A DNA stretch of 64,000 nucleotides from Chaunax sp. Z400 (lineage: Eukaryota > Chordata > Actinopteri > Lophiiformes > Chaunacidae), in NCBI GenBank assembly GCA_037577475.1, contig CM075188.1:18333001-18397000 (forward strand), read 5' to 3'. A model generated the notes under the pieces. That model was not told the DNA's origin. It saw only the letters and a program-made list of their open reading frames with translations, and searched no databases. Position numbers and translations under genes: made by a program. Shown here piece after piece: positions 1-10,157 of this stretch (position 1 is its first letter; the number at the start of each line of letters is the position of its first letter).

Positions 1-39
1 AGTCTCCGAACTGTGTTTTGTCTTTTGTTGTTTCTTTAG

Positions 40-112
40 ATCCTCAGTAACCTTGGAGACTTCCAGTTCCTCTTCATTGATATTGCCATCATCCTCCTTG
101 TTGTCTTTACCA
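40..112 (+). CDS. atp13a3: atp13a3 exon: transmembrane segment FLFIDIAIILLVVF
   Basis: Acceptor TTTCTTTAG ends at 39 and donor GTAAGT starts at 113. The 24 codons read ILSNLGDFQFLFIDIAIILL and continue hydrophobic. This is the NLGDFQFLFID signature of P5B ATPases, followed by a core helix. The exon leaves one base that completes the Met codon of the next exon. Confidence 0.93.
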
Positions 113-3100
113 GTAAGTATATGAAAAGCAAAAAGTGATATGTTTTTTACTTTGGTTATATGTCTCACTTTTTTTTTCTTAACCTATATCTTTTTTCCCC
201 CTGCTATTCTCCCCTCATCCTCAATTTCCTCATTATTTCCCTCTGCCCCTTCTCCTCTTCAGTGAGTCTGAACCCAGCCGGGAAAGAACTGGTGTCACGT
301 CGTCCCCCGTCAGGTCTGATCTCAGGGCCTCTGCTGTTTTCTGTGCTTACCCAGATGCTCATCTGCTTGAGCTTCCAGATCATTACATTCTTTTGGGTCA
401 AGCAGCAGCCTTGGTACACAGTCTGGACACCACATACAGAGTGAGTACTGGCAGTCATTGTTACTGTAACTCAACCAAACTAAAAAACAACAACATTGCA
501 ACATAATAGTTATCTAGATTTGATTTTAGCATAATTTTATAATATGTTAAAAACTGTCATATACACAGTCAATCTATTGTTGTTGTTTTTTTGTTACCAT
601 AGACTGAAAATGTCACTTGATTGCTTTTAAATCAAACTCTCCTCTCACCCAGTGTGTGCAACCAGTCATCACACAGTAATATATCTGACCACAACGACAC
701 AGAAGTTGATAACCACAACATCCAAAACTTCGAGAACACCAGCCTCTTCTTTGTGTCCTGCTTCCAGTATCTCATTGTTGCCATCGTTTTCTCAAAGGGC
801 AAACCTTTCAGGCAGCCTAGCTACAAGAACTGTAGGAAACTTTAAGAAACACTAATTCATCTTTTATTTCTTCGTAGTTACTATTATATGTTCTAAATAT
901 GTTTGTGTGTGTTTATGCTTGCATTTCCTCTCCCCAGGGCCTTTTGTGCTGTCCGTTGTAAGTCTGTATTTTTTCCTGCTGTTTGTCATGTTCTACCATG
1001 TCAAAATCACTGATGAGGTAAGACAACCGGCAATCTCTGTACTCTTTAAATATTTCAATATAATACAAAGGCCCAATCCTTAATGTCATTAGTTAACAAC
1101 TTTAATGTCACAGAAATAGAACTTTTAAATGCTCAGAATTGGATTATCACGTCCTCTCTGTCTTTACAGATTGTTTGTATCCCGTTTGAGTGGAGGGTAA
1201 AACTTTTTTTCATCATTTTAGTCAATGCAACAGTGTCTGTTTTGGTGGAGGTAAGATACACACTTGATCACATGTTGAGAGCAATGTTTTTTCTCATGTT
1301 CAGTTTTAGTTTTTTCATACATTGTGCTCATCTTTGTCTCATTTAGCTGACAGAAGGATCAGTCTTAGTTTTGAGAAGAAATTGTGTCTTGCAAAACAAC
1401 GGTCCCTGTCATAGTTCACGCTTAATGGGACCGTTCTTTAGTTAAATCTGTGCATTTGTAGAGCTTGTGAAATCCCCCAAAGCAGAATATGTATATCTGG
1501 ACTAATTTTTCGATAGACTGATTTATTGCACTGCAACTTTGTTACAACTTAATGCTGGCCTGCCACACACTGTGGTACAGAATCACTATGCTTTTGCCTT
1601 TCTTTTTAGAAAGCTGTTCTTGCAGACATATACTGCTTATCAGACACCCAAGATGATGCCATTTTCTATACTACCAAAGCTAACCACTTTCACCTTTTTA
1701 AGTGAATTAAAAAAAGTCACCCAAGATGATTTGCCAAAAAATTCTGCAGTTTCCAGTATTTTGAGACAATAGCATCCATACACTTTCTTCTTACTAATTT
1801 TGCTTAGTTAAATTTTGATCTCACATGCATTAACAAACAGCTAAATGGAAGAAAATTTCAAAGCCCTAGGTAGAATGTGGCTCTGAAAAAATGATTGAAG
1901 ACCTCTGGAAAAACAATAGCAGTCACTATGTGAAATCAAATTAGCTTCTCTGTAATTCTTTCCCTTGCCCACTGCGCTATTCCATAGACCTTCATCCTTG
2001 ACATCGTCTTATGGAAGCTTGTGTTCAGCCGAGACAAACAGGGCAGCTTTGGCCTCACTCCTGCCGCCCCGACACCACAGGTTGGGAAAATCTGAAACCT
2101 ATTTCTTAAGCCCTTTCATTTTCCTCTTGTGTGGTGTTCCCTCTATGTCCCTACTTCCTCTTACAGACAACACCTTTCTTTTCTAACATCTAACCAAGAC
2201 ATGCATGTTCGAGATGTCAGTCTTATTCTTATCTGTCCGCTCCTTTTCGAGTCCCCCAGATGGACCTTTTGTTTAGGGGTTTGTAAGCTTTGCACTTTTC
2301 TGTGATTCTATTTTGAAATAAGCTTTATAACTGCTCACAACGGCAATATGTTGACTGAATCAGCTGCAAGTGTAAAGCATATATGTAGTTTTTTAATACA
2401 TATATATACAATATTATCTGTAATGAATGCAAAAGCTGGCCAGTGCAACACATCTGGAAAAAACTGCTCAAAAAATGCGCCGTTAGGTAACTACTGAATT
2501 CCTGGTACCAGCATTAATTGAAAAGTGAACAGAACCCAACCCTACCTTCTCTCCTCTCATTCTCTCCCCCATTTTACAGATATTTCAGTTGCTGTTCTTT
2601 TTTTGAGTTAGCTGCTAACTGCTGCTGCTTTTTAAAAATCCCCTTGTTGTATTTGGCACATAGAACACATCAACAAATTCTCAATGTTCCTGTCCCATTC
2701 TGCAGGCTCACTTTTTACAAAGGATTGACTACTCTTTGTACTATTTATACAGAAGAGTGTGAGAGCCAGACTACCGGCTTTAATTGGCTGTGTAAAAGGG
2801 CCTTTAGTTTCTCTATTATGTCCTAGATAACTACATCAGTGGGCAACTGGTCAGTGGTTTCCATCATGCAACGTATATTCCAATTAAAGCAGACTTTCCT
2901 AGAATTTAGGTTATGAGAAAAGGTAAATGGTTTATGAGAATTTTTAAACCATTTCTTTTTTTATATATACACTACCAGTCAATAATTTGGACACAGTTTC
3001 CCATTCAAGTGGATGGGTAACTGTGTCCAAACTATTGACTGGTACTGTATATATGATGATATGTTAAGGCCTGCTGTGGAATTCCTTTGTTTGTTTATCT

Positions 3101-3594
3101 TTGACTCCATGAGCTTATTTTTAAGGAGTGTGGGGACACTTTTAGAGCAATCTGCTGCCAACTCCTTCATACGATGACCATGCAATGTTTTATTTTGACT
3201 GGCACGCATGCACAGTTGTTGCAATTTACCACTAAAAAGAAAAATGGCTGTAATTTGCATGCAAAAGCTAGATTAGCATGCCACTGTGTAAGTTTGCATT
3301 TGTCATTGAAAGTGCTTTAGACAACCCGAACAAAATATAACGGACATTATTGTTATTTTATTTACTTGTTTATTTTTGGGGCTGTGCCATTTTCAGGAGA
3401 GTATTGACCGGCAGGCATTCAAGTGTCTGCCCTGGCTGTGCTGCCCAAACAAGATGACACCCAAGGCCCGCTACATGCATCTGGCCCAGGAGCTCAGTGT
3501 AGACCCTGACTGGCCTCCAAAGCCAACCACCACTACTGAAGCCAAGCCCCGCCCAGAAAATGGCTCCACCTATCAGATAATGAACATTTCCTAG
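40..3594 (+). CDS. atp13a3: P5B-type cation-transporting ATPase ATP13A3, C-terminal part (seven exons, 5' end outside window)
   Basis: Seven exons join in frame: 40-112, 263-440, 653-831, 938-1017, 1170-1250, 1988-2080 and 3397-3594 (stop TAG 3592-3594), all GT-AG. The product is the C-terminal end of a P5B ATPase. It shows five hydrophobic segments (the last of the ten core helices), a lumenal loop and a cytosolic tail. The tail has a TPKARYMHLAQEL segment and a DPDWPPKP motif, which by memory fit ATP13A3 better than ATP13A4. Family knowledge: ATP13A3 is an endosomal polyamine transporter powered by ATP; its catalytic phosphorylation and nucleotide-binding domains lie upstream and are not seen. 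It is in the same orientation as opa1, about 6.5 kb from stop to start codon. The alternative is another ATP13A paralogue, which is less likely. Confidence 0.93.
263..440 (+). CDS. atp13a3: atp13a3 exon: MSLNPAGKELV loop and next membrane helix
   Basis: Acceptor CTCTTCAG ends at 262 and donor GTGAGT begins at 441. The peptide contains RRPPSGLISGPLLFSVL followed by a long hydrophobic helix and FFWVKQQPWYTVW, all characteristic of P5B ATPases. It ends two bases into a codon completed by the next exon. Confidence 0.93.
653..831 (+). CDS. atp13a3: atp13a3 exon: glycosylation-rich loop and membrane helix
   Basis: Acceptor TCACCCAG ends at 652 and donor GTAGGA begins at 832. The first half is a polar loop carrying four N-x-S/T sequons (NQS, NIS, NDT, NTS). 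The second half is the helix FFVSCFQYLIVAIVF, followed by the conserved SKGKPFRQPSYKN. In the P5B topology this loop faces the lumen, so the sequons are plausible N-glycosylation sites. Confidence 0.92.
938..1017 (+). CDS. atp13a3: atp13a3 exon: penultimate membrane helix
   Basis: Acceptor TCCCCAG ends at 937 and donor GTAAGA starts at 1018. It encodes WPFVLSVVSLYFFLLFVMFY, a hydrophobic helix, then HVKITDE. The phase fits both neighbours exactly. Confidence 0.92.
1170..1250 (+). CDS. atp13a3: atp13a3 exon: last membrane helix
   Basis: Acceptor CTTTACAG ends at 1169 and donor GTAAGA begins at 1251. It encodes 27 residues, IVCIPFEWRVKLFFIILVNA and then TVSVLVE. Both ends are phase 0, so it can join either the 1988-2080 exon or directly the last exon at 3397. 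Confidence 0.92.
1251..1987 (+). other. atp13a3 intron (737 bp)
   Basis: AT-rich intronic sequence between two phase-0 exons. No gene, RNA or recognisable mobile element was seen in it. Confidence 0.8.
1988..2080 (+). CDS. atp13a3: atp13a3 31-codon phase-0 exon, possible cassette exon
   Basis: Acceptor TTCCATAG ends at 1987; the donor is GTTGGG at 2081, a weak match to consensus. It encodes TFILDIVLWKLVFSRDKQGS followed by FGLTPAAPTPQ. Both boundaries are phase 0, so skipping leaves the frame intact and produces VE directly followed by ESIDR. From memory, human ATP13A3 products exist with and without a comparable segment. Skipping here is an inference; the exon itself is well supported. Confidence 0.85.
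2081..3396 (+). other. atp13a3 last intron (1316 bp)
   Basis: Mostly AT-rich non-coding sequence. The one clear element is a 93-bp perfect-looking palindromic repeat at 2962-3054, annotated separately. Confidence 0.8.
2962..3054. mobile_element. palindromic TA-flanked miniature element (MITE-like)
   Basis: The left arm starts TATATATACACTACCAGTCA. The right arm reads ATTGACTGGTACTGTATATA on the + strand, which is its reverse complement with few mismatches. Each arm is about 42 bp and they flank a roughly 9-bp centre (around 3004-3012). TA-rich ends and a foldback of about 90 bp fit the short Tc1/mariner-type foldback repeats common in fish. It carries no coding capacity. Confidence 0.8.
3397..3594 (+). 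CDS. atp13a3: atp13a3 last coding exon: cytosolic C-terminal tail and stop
   Basis: Acceptor CATTTTCAG ends at 3396. The exon holds 65 codons and TAG at 3592-3594. It contains ESIDRQAFKCLPWLCCPNKM, then TPKARYMHLAQEL, DPDWPPKP and TTTTEAK, ending IMNIS. The cysteine cluster (CLPWLCC) after the last helix is a possible palmitoylation site. The tail is the part that separates ATP13A3 from ATP13A4/5. Confidence 0.93.
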   Translation, partial: ESIDRQAFKCLPWLCCPNKMTPKARYMHLAQELSVDPDWPPKPTTTTEAKPRPENGSTYQIMNIS

Positions 3595-6500
3595 CACCCC
3601 ACCCCAGCCATAGAATTTTAAATACCCGTTTCATACAGAACACAAATGCACATCCCATTCAACCTTTTCAAACAGAATCTTCAGTACCAAATAAAGTTTC
3701 CGTTCTATTAATACTCCAGCTCTCCTTGACTCACCTGCTCTCAGGTCTCTTTTGCTTTTCTTAAAATGTCAGTTGAACATCGGCAAATTGAATGTAATTC
3801 CCATTCCCTACTGTGGTGTCTGTTCAGCTAAGCTGAATAGCATTTAATCAGGCTGGGAAGAGGATTGATAAGCTATGTTACGTTTTTGCGTTGACCTCTT
3901 CAGATTGATGGTTTAATCCCCATTTTTTGTCTGTGTGAAAGGGGTGTAAAAAAGTGCCACAGTCCCACTCCATTTCAGAGCTATCGTCTGTCAGTCATGT
4001 CAGTAATGATATGGAAGGTTTTTAAATGTCAAAAAATAATTGCTTTTATACACTGGAAAAATAACAAGAACAAGCAAATGCTATCCCAGAACAGAAGTTG
4101 TACTTTTGCCCTTGTATAACGACTCTGACTGAAAAGACAAGAGGATTGCTTGATAATGAAAGAAGCCAAAAGAATTTGAAGAACAGGCTTTAAGAAAGAG
4201 ATGTCACTTGAGATATTCTGTGGTTTCAAAATGTGTGGCGTAACGGATAGATACCAGGAGGTGGCTGTACTGACCAACTGTGAAGTCCACTCAATGCTCA
4301 TTTAATTTCTGAGTAGCCATGACCTTACTTTTAGGACATGCGCAAAGTTACTTGTTTCATCAGTCTAACCTGTTGTGGGTGTTGTTAGAATTTCTGATTG
4401 CTACTATGTAGTGGTCTTATACAGCTAATGCACAGAGTCATTTAATGAGCTAGCATTACCACCTGGCAAGCACTCACTTGAGAACTTAGAAACATGACCA
4501 AAAGGAAAAAGCTTTAAAGCTTGCCATGGACCTTCAGGTTTGAATGTCATTACTTATTTGAGACCAGAATTCAAAAAGTCTTTCAAGCACAGTTGTAGGA
4601 GAAGAAAAATATTGTAGAATATTTGGAATTATGGAAGTGGGACTGTCAACTTTTTCAATTGCAGACACCAAACACTACATTATACATCAGAGGTGGATGA
4701 TTGAAACCACAGAACTATTCTGTGGTTTCATTTTTCTCATAATTTAAGTATACACAATCAAAACATGGCTTGGTAAAAGTGAATGACTTAAAAGGAACAG
4801 TTGGGTAGACAGACATGCTTACATCAACCATCGGCTATGATCTTGGCAAGGTCTCTTTTGTGATTGCCAGAGGTTAACTATAGGTTTTTTAACAGAAATT
4901 GCTGTGTAAAACATTAAAAAATAACCAAAAAGATAAATCTCGTCTCAGCTCTTTAGCCATGTGGATGTATCAATAACTGATTGATGTATTGCCATGACAT
5001 TTGTCACAGACATTCATGGTCCTGATTTTTCTTGTCATGACACCAACCTGTCAAGACCTATACAGTTCATAACAGGATACTTCTAATGATAATACTAATG
5101 ACTTAATTGTCATCAACTTCAGCTTACTTTCATATTATTGCTAATGCACTACATTGTGAGACGTTACGCATACATGATAAGTTCTAGCATGCTACATTAA
5201 CAAGTCAGAACAACATGTCCTTTCGTTTGGTGTTCCCCTAAAGCCCAACTTGTTCCCCCTCTAGTGGTAAATATCCTAACAGTAAACCTAACAGTCTTCA
5301 CTTTTCATCAATCAAATATTGTTTGCTTGTGTTTACTGTGCTTTACACCGTCATGGGCTGCCTGTCAAACTAATGTTTTGGCATCTATGAGCCTTGTCTT
5401 ATCAGCATTAAATGACTTCAGCCAGGAGACTGAAAGTATACCGATTTGCATGAAGCCAGTTCCCTATCATGTTCTGAACACTTGATAGTTGCAATACTAG
5501 AAACATTACTGCAAATACAACTTTACTGTAAAATCAAGAAACATTCACACTAACATTCTGTGTATTTTGAAAAAGAAAATCTGCACAGGAAAACAGCATG
5601 AATCTGACTGATTATCGTGGACAGTTAATCATATGCATGAGCACCATGTAAATCAAAGCACCGTGCATTTAGGAACTCATGTCAGATTGGCTCCAGAAAG
5701 CCAGGAGAAAATACATTTTTTTTCAAACAAAATTTCTTCCTATGGAAGACTGCTTAAAGTATAATCGGAAATCAAAGCAAGGCATTGTACATCTTAACTA
5801 CATCTTTACTGGACATGGTAACCAGCATCGGATGGAGCTGGCTACCATATCCTCTTATATTCCCTGTATTACACATAGGCTACCTGCATAGAGAGTTAAG
5901 GGCTATATTTTATGTTCAGTGCTCTTTGACTTTTAAAGTGACACTTGCCAAAATCTCTTCTTTAAGTCTCAAACCCTCAGTCACTCCCTGTACACTTTGA
6001 AGGTGGCTCTAAAACTTATTTTTAAGAACCTGACTGTGAAATCCAGTCTCTGGAAATTGATTCATATGACAGCATACTGACCTAACACAGTGGGACCGCA
6101 GAGGTAAAAATTGATGACACTGGAAATCATTGTAACTGATTTAATTCAAGCTGGCCACAGCCACTGTCTGTAAAAACTCAGATATTTTAGAACCACCTTT
6201 TAAATCAGCCATAAGCCTGATTTAGGGTAGAGTGTCACTTTAAAAAGCAAAGAGACTAACAATGTTGGTATGACTGTATACCCTGCATAGCAGTCTGCCT
6301 TTCATGAATTGTGTAAGTGTGTGAACCGAAGCCATTGTCTATTGTGATCTTTTTAATATTATAAATGCATAAGAAACTTAGTACACATACTGTTTTCTGA
6401 CAAGCTCTAATGTGGTGTGTGACCATAGTTTTAATGGATACGTTGTTTAATAGATGAGGAACTTGATAGCATTTTGCTACAGTATTTTTGTGGGTAAATT

Positions 6501-8250
6501 AGTAATAGAATAGAATAGAATGATGCGGCAGATGAAACAGGTGAGAGCTTTATAACGCAGATCAAATTGACATTCTTGTGCCTAAATGTCTAAATTACTC
6601 TTGGATTTCAACAATGTTGCTGATGTTCGCAAACATGGTCCTTCGTAAGTTTCTATGCCTCTAAATATTTGTTATAATTCATTTGTTTCAGAGGTTGTTT
6701 TTTTTTCTCTAGACACATAATGAGGCTTAAATTTAATGTTCTGTAAAGGAACAAATTAAATTGAAAGCGATACTCATGTTATCGATTACATTTCCAAAGA
6801 CATTTCATTGCATCTGCATCAGTTATTTGAAAATGAGTAAAAGAAGGAAAGTTTTATTTTAACTTGTGTTAGGTTCTGAGTAATATGATTTGCTCAGCAG
6901 AAGTGGACGATAATATTTAAGGTTGGATTATATCTGTATATATGAGATGTGCATTTCTAGTGCATAAAAGTCTGTTTTAAAAATGTATGTTTTTTGTTGA
7001 TTTTTCAAAGGGCTGGTATGTCTTTCTACTATCTTGGTACTGTGTTACAATCAGTTGTCTGTCTACTTTGGAACTGTACTGTCTGTTGGATTTATTTGTA
7101 ATTAAACTTTTGTTCTCAAGTTTCATTAGCTTGGATCTTCCTTATTAGGGCATGAATCATGGGCATTTATTTCACAATTTAAATCGGTTATTGTGATGAA
7201 TGATCGGGGCACTTGGATATATATTTGTTCTGTCTTTGGTATACATACTGTAATGCAGCACATGTCTACTGTAGAGTTTAAAGAAAGACAAACTTTTTGA
7301 GTGGAAAAAATTGCATGTTTTACTTCTCAGCTTTTCTTTTGCTTCTCTTTTGTCCCAATGTTCTGTGTGAAACCAATGATCTGACACAAGAAGGGAATTC
7401 AAGTTATACTGTATATTTGGCTCTTAACAAATTCAGAGTTTGAGCAAAATCTAACAATCTTGATATGTCCCTGTCTGAAAACTCTATATACATGTTTTAC
7501 TTTGTCTTGAACTTTTTAAAATTTTGCATCCATGTAAAATTAAAATAAAATGGGCAAAAAAGAATGTGCATTGCTTCTCGATGTCAGCTGTCTATTGTAG
7601 AAGTTATTATGTTGCTGCTAAATGTAAAACATTCAGTCTCAGCTGTGTCATAATTGAGCACCTTGATACAGGAAAGTCATCAGTTTAATGACCTGCAAAG
7701 TGTAAATGCTGCAACTGCTTTTCTTTGCTACAGTTTTGACCATTATTCAGATACAGCTATTTCAAAGCAATGGATTTTATGCTAAACCCTCTATGCTCTT
7801 ATACAGGTACAATATATTCTGACTGTTGACAGTTAGCATTGGCCTCTTAATCATCAAGTATTTTAAACAAACCATCTAATGGCATTTAGATTGAGTCAGC
7901 CACTGAGTCTGTGAAGCTTCATGTGGATGTCTCCTCAGGAAAATGTATTTGTCATGAACAGAGAAAATAATAAAAGTTGAACTGAATGAAAATATACTGT
8001 TGGTAAAACTTATTTCAGTCCATCTCTATGTGAGCTATTTCAGGTGTGCTTCTAATGTGCATCCCCCACACAGCAGTAAGAGGCTCATCTGGGGTATTTT
8101 TATTGGCAGAGATGTAAATTTTTGACAATTTCTGTACTTCTTTATTTATTTTGTATTTATTTTCATTTTTTCCCAAGGATTGCATTTTAGTTTGATCATG
8201 ATTTTATTTCTTCTTTTCAATAAATAAATGTTCTCAAACCAGTCGGCTGC
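3595..8250 (+). other. atp13a3 3' UTR, probably long, with several candidate poly(A) signals
   Basis: No coding sequence is seen after the stop. Candidate signals are AATAAA at 3690-3695, ATTAAA at 7101-7106, AATAAA at 7544-7549, 7969-7974, and overlapping AATAAA at 8219-8228. The stretch is AT-rich, largely single-copy in appearance and contains no clear transposon. This suggests a long 3' UTR with alternative ends, but only RNA data can say which site is used. Confidence 0.45.
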
Positions 8251-8599
8251 ACGTCTGAGTAATTTGTATCAATGACTAGTTAATGCAGAAAAAGAAAGTT
8301 ACTAGAATATTGTGTTTATAGAGTTTTGCTTTACTGAAAGTAGACATTTATTCACTTTAAACAACTGAGCAGGACATAATGGTTGAAAGTTACTGAGAGC
8401 TGCAAAAGATATCCAGCAGATGAAATATGATGGTACTATTTCCTTGACTAGTCTTAAGTTTACCTGTTCCTATTACCTCTTTTCAATAATTCCTATTTAA
8501 GTGTCCTGACAAGTAGCTCTGATCCCCATGGGTGCACTTCCCATATGTTTGCAAGGTTGCAGACTTTGCTTGAGGGAATTACTCACAATTCATAGCATT

Positions 8600-8690
8600 T
8601 TTGTTTTAGAAACTTAACCAGGACTCCCAGGAAAAAGACCTTGGATCTCAATGGGACCTTCCTGGATAAATAAAGCAGGGATGAAAAAGA
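8600..8690 (+). repeat. possible 3' tail of a fish non-LTR retroelement or SINE
   Basis: The segment contains TTGGATCTCAATGGGACCTT and CCTGGATAAATAAAGCAGGG. This resembles from memory the widely dispersed fish repeat end in which CTCAATGGGACTTTCCTGGT precedes a TAAATAAA tail. No upstream coding part is visible, as expected for a 5'-truncated copy. Confidence 0.5.
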
Positions 8691-8974
8691 AAGTCATTTT
8701 ACATATTCATTGTAGCTAGTAATTTCTAGTGCATTTGTCCTATGAAGGCATCTATATTATTGCTATCTGATCACATAAACTACACAGCTCAGCAAATACA
8801 TAGGAGCCTTAGTTGCTAAAATTACAAGCCGCAATATCTGCATGTATATCTTAATCTATTTCACCTTATAACCAAAGTGAAAACATTGCTAATGTGAATC
8901 TATAATAAGACAATAGACGACAAAAGATTGTGAAAATATTTTGTAAATACCAATTACTACATGCACAAATGAGA

Positions 8975-9460
8975 TTTTTCTGGGACAGAGCTCATCTGAG
9001 ATGGACTGACGCTAAGTGAATAAGTTTTTGGAAATCATGGACTTAATCGTTTTGTTGCCAGCGCAAAGTTCAAAAGCCAGCATCTGTGTTGGTAAGGGGG
9101 TGTGCTAGTGCCCATGGCATGGGGAACTTGCACATCTGTGAATTAATGTATATACAGGTTTGGAACAACATATGCTGCCATTCAGAAGACGATTTTATAG
9201 TTCTCGTTTTTTTCAGGGACCTGATTGTTCCTCTAAATTCTAAGTTCCTCTCTGCACCATAAAACAGCGTGGCTTCCGAGTAAAAGACTCGGGTATTATT
9301 GCAGCCTGACTGCTGTCCACACCTGTCTCCCACTGAAAATGTATGGTGTATTATGAAGCGACAAATATGACAATGGCAACGTCAGGCTGTTGAGCAGCCG
9401 AAGTTATATATCAACCAAGAATGGGACTGAATTTCAATTCCAAAACTTCCAACAAAGTTG
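8975..9460 (+). pseudogene. degenerate Tc1/mariner-like transposase fragment
   Basis: Conceptual + strand reading from 9065 gives KVQKPASV, then GCASAHGMGNLHICE, matching the core of Tc1-family transposases (V-x-V-W-G-C-x-S). A second piece from 9305 reads PHLSPTENVW, the conserved block around the last catalytic Glu (codon 9335-9337), then IMKRQI and a stop, then EQPKLYINQEW. In-frame stops (e.g. 9362-9364), frameshifts and loss of the segment with the second catalytic Asp make it inactive. The element appears truncated after about 9460; terminal inverted repeats were not found. Confidence 0.75.
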
Positions 9461-9550
9461 GAGTAGTGGTAGCGCAAAATGTCAAGGGACCAATGAAACT
9501 ATTGTTAGCACGGATGAAAAGATCCAATACAGCTAAGAACACAGCATTAT

Positions 9551-9688
9551 ATCATGAGAAGAATGAACATTCTGCTATGAGAACAATGAGCATTCTATCA
9601 TGACAATACTGAACATTCTGTTATGAGAACAATGAGAATTGTATCATGAGAAGACTGAACATTCTATTATGAGAACACTCAACATTCT
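9551..9688. repeat. 23-bp minisatellite, six copies (46-bp dimer x 3)
   Basis: Six consecutive 23-bp units start at 9551, 9574, 9597, 9620, 9643 and 9666. Odd units end TGAACATTCT and even units carry ATGAGAACAATGAG or a close variant, so the higher-order period is 46 bp. It sits about 440 bp upstream of the opa1 ATG. Confidence 0.9.
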
Positions 9689-9969
9689 TACAATGCAGAA
9701 ATGTTTCATCTAAATCTAATGTTGCCAAGAGTTTGTATAGTGATTGTTCACCAACCTTCCCTTGTGTTTTACCTGCCTTCTCTAAAAGGTAATGAAACTA
9801 AAAGCTAATGAAAAAAAATCAAATAAAAAAATAAACAAAAATAAATTGTCGTGTTCAATCTGTCCAGCAGTCTGAAAGGGCAGTTTAGCAATGTTAGAAT
9901 TGCATCCTCACCACATTTGGGTGCAGGAATTAATTTACTAGTACGTTTTCTGTCAGTGCTTATTTGAAG

Positions 9970-10128
9970 GTAGTACATTTCACCGGAAGTGGATTGTCAT
10001 TCTGTCTGTGTCCTTGTTAGCTGCTATAACAGGCAAGCTAACGTGTACTATCTGCAAAGATGAATTAAACCCTGCCTAAGAGTGAATTTAAAAGAACCTT
10101 GTGTTTACCCGCTGTAGATAACAGCACC
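9970..10128 (+). promoter_or_regulatory. opa1 core promoter and 5' UTR region with ETS/GABP-type site
   Basis: Located immediately upstream of the opa1 start. CACCGGAAGT at 9981-9990 is a strong ETS-family (GABP/NRF-2) match, a factor class common at nuclear genes for mitochondrial proteins. There is no obvious TATA box at a fitting distance. A minimal upstream ATG-AAT-TAA lies at 10060-10068 and would be in the leader if transcription starts near the ETS site. The exact start site cannot be read from sequence. Confidence 0.5.
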
Positions 10129-10157
10129 ATGTTGCGTGTCGGGAGTAAACATGTCTG
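10129..10157 (+). CDS. opa1: opa1 exon 1: start codon and beginning of mitochondrial targeting sequence
   Basis: Nine codons plus TG (MLRVGSKHV, then the shared C codon), donor GTAAGT at 10158. The ATG context is CACCATGT with A at -3. The in-frame alternative Met at residue 21 (exon 2, ACATGGGG) would shorten the targeting sequence and is less likely to be the start. Confidence 0.88.

Noticed and set aside
9551..9688. CRISPR-like array of short repeats
   Set aside because: Units are contiguous with no spacers and the DNA is vertebrate; it is a minisatellite.
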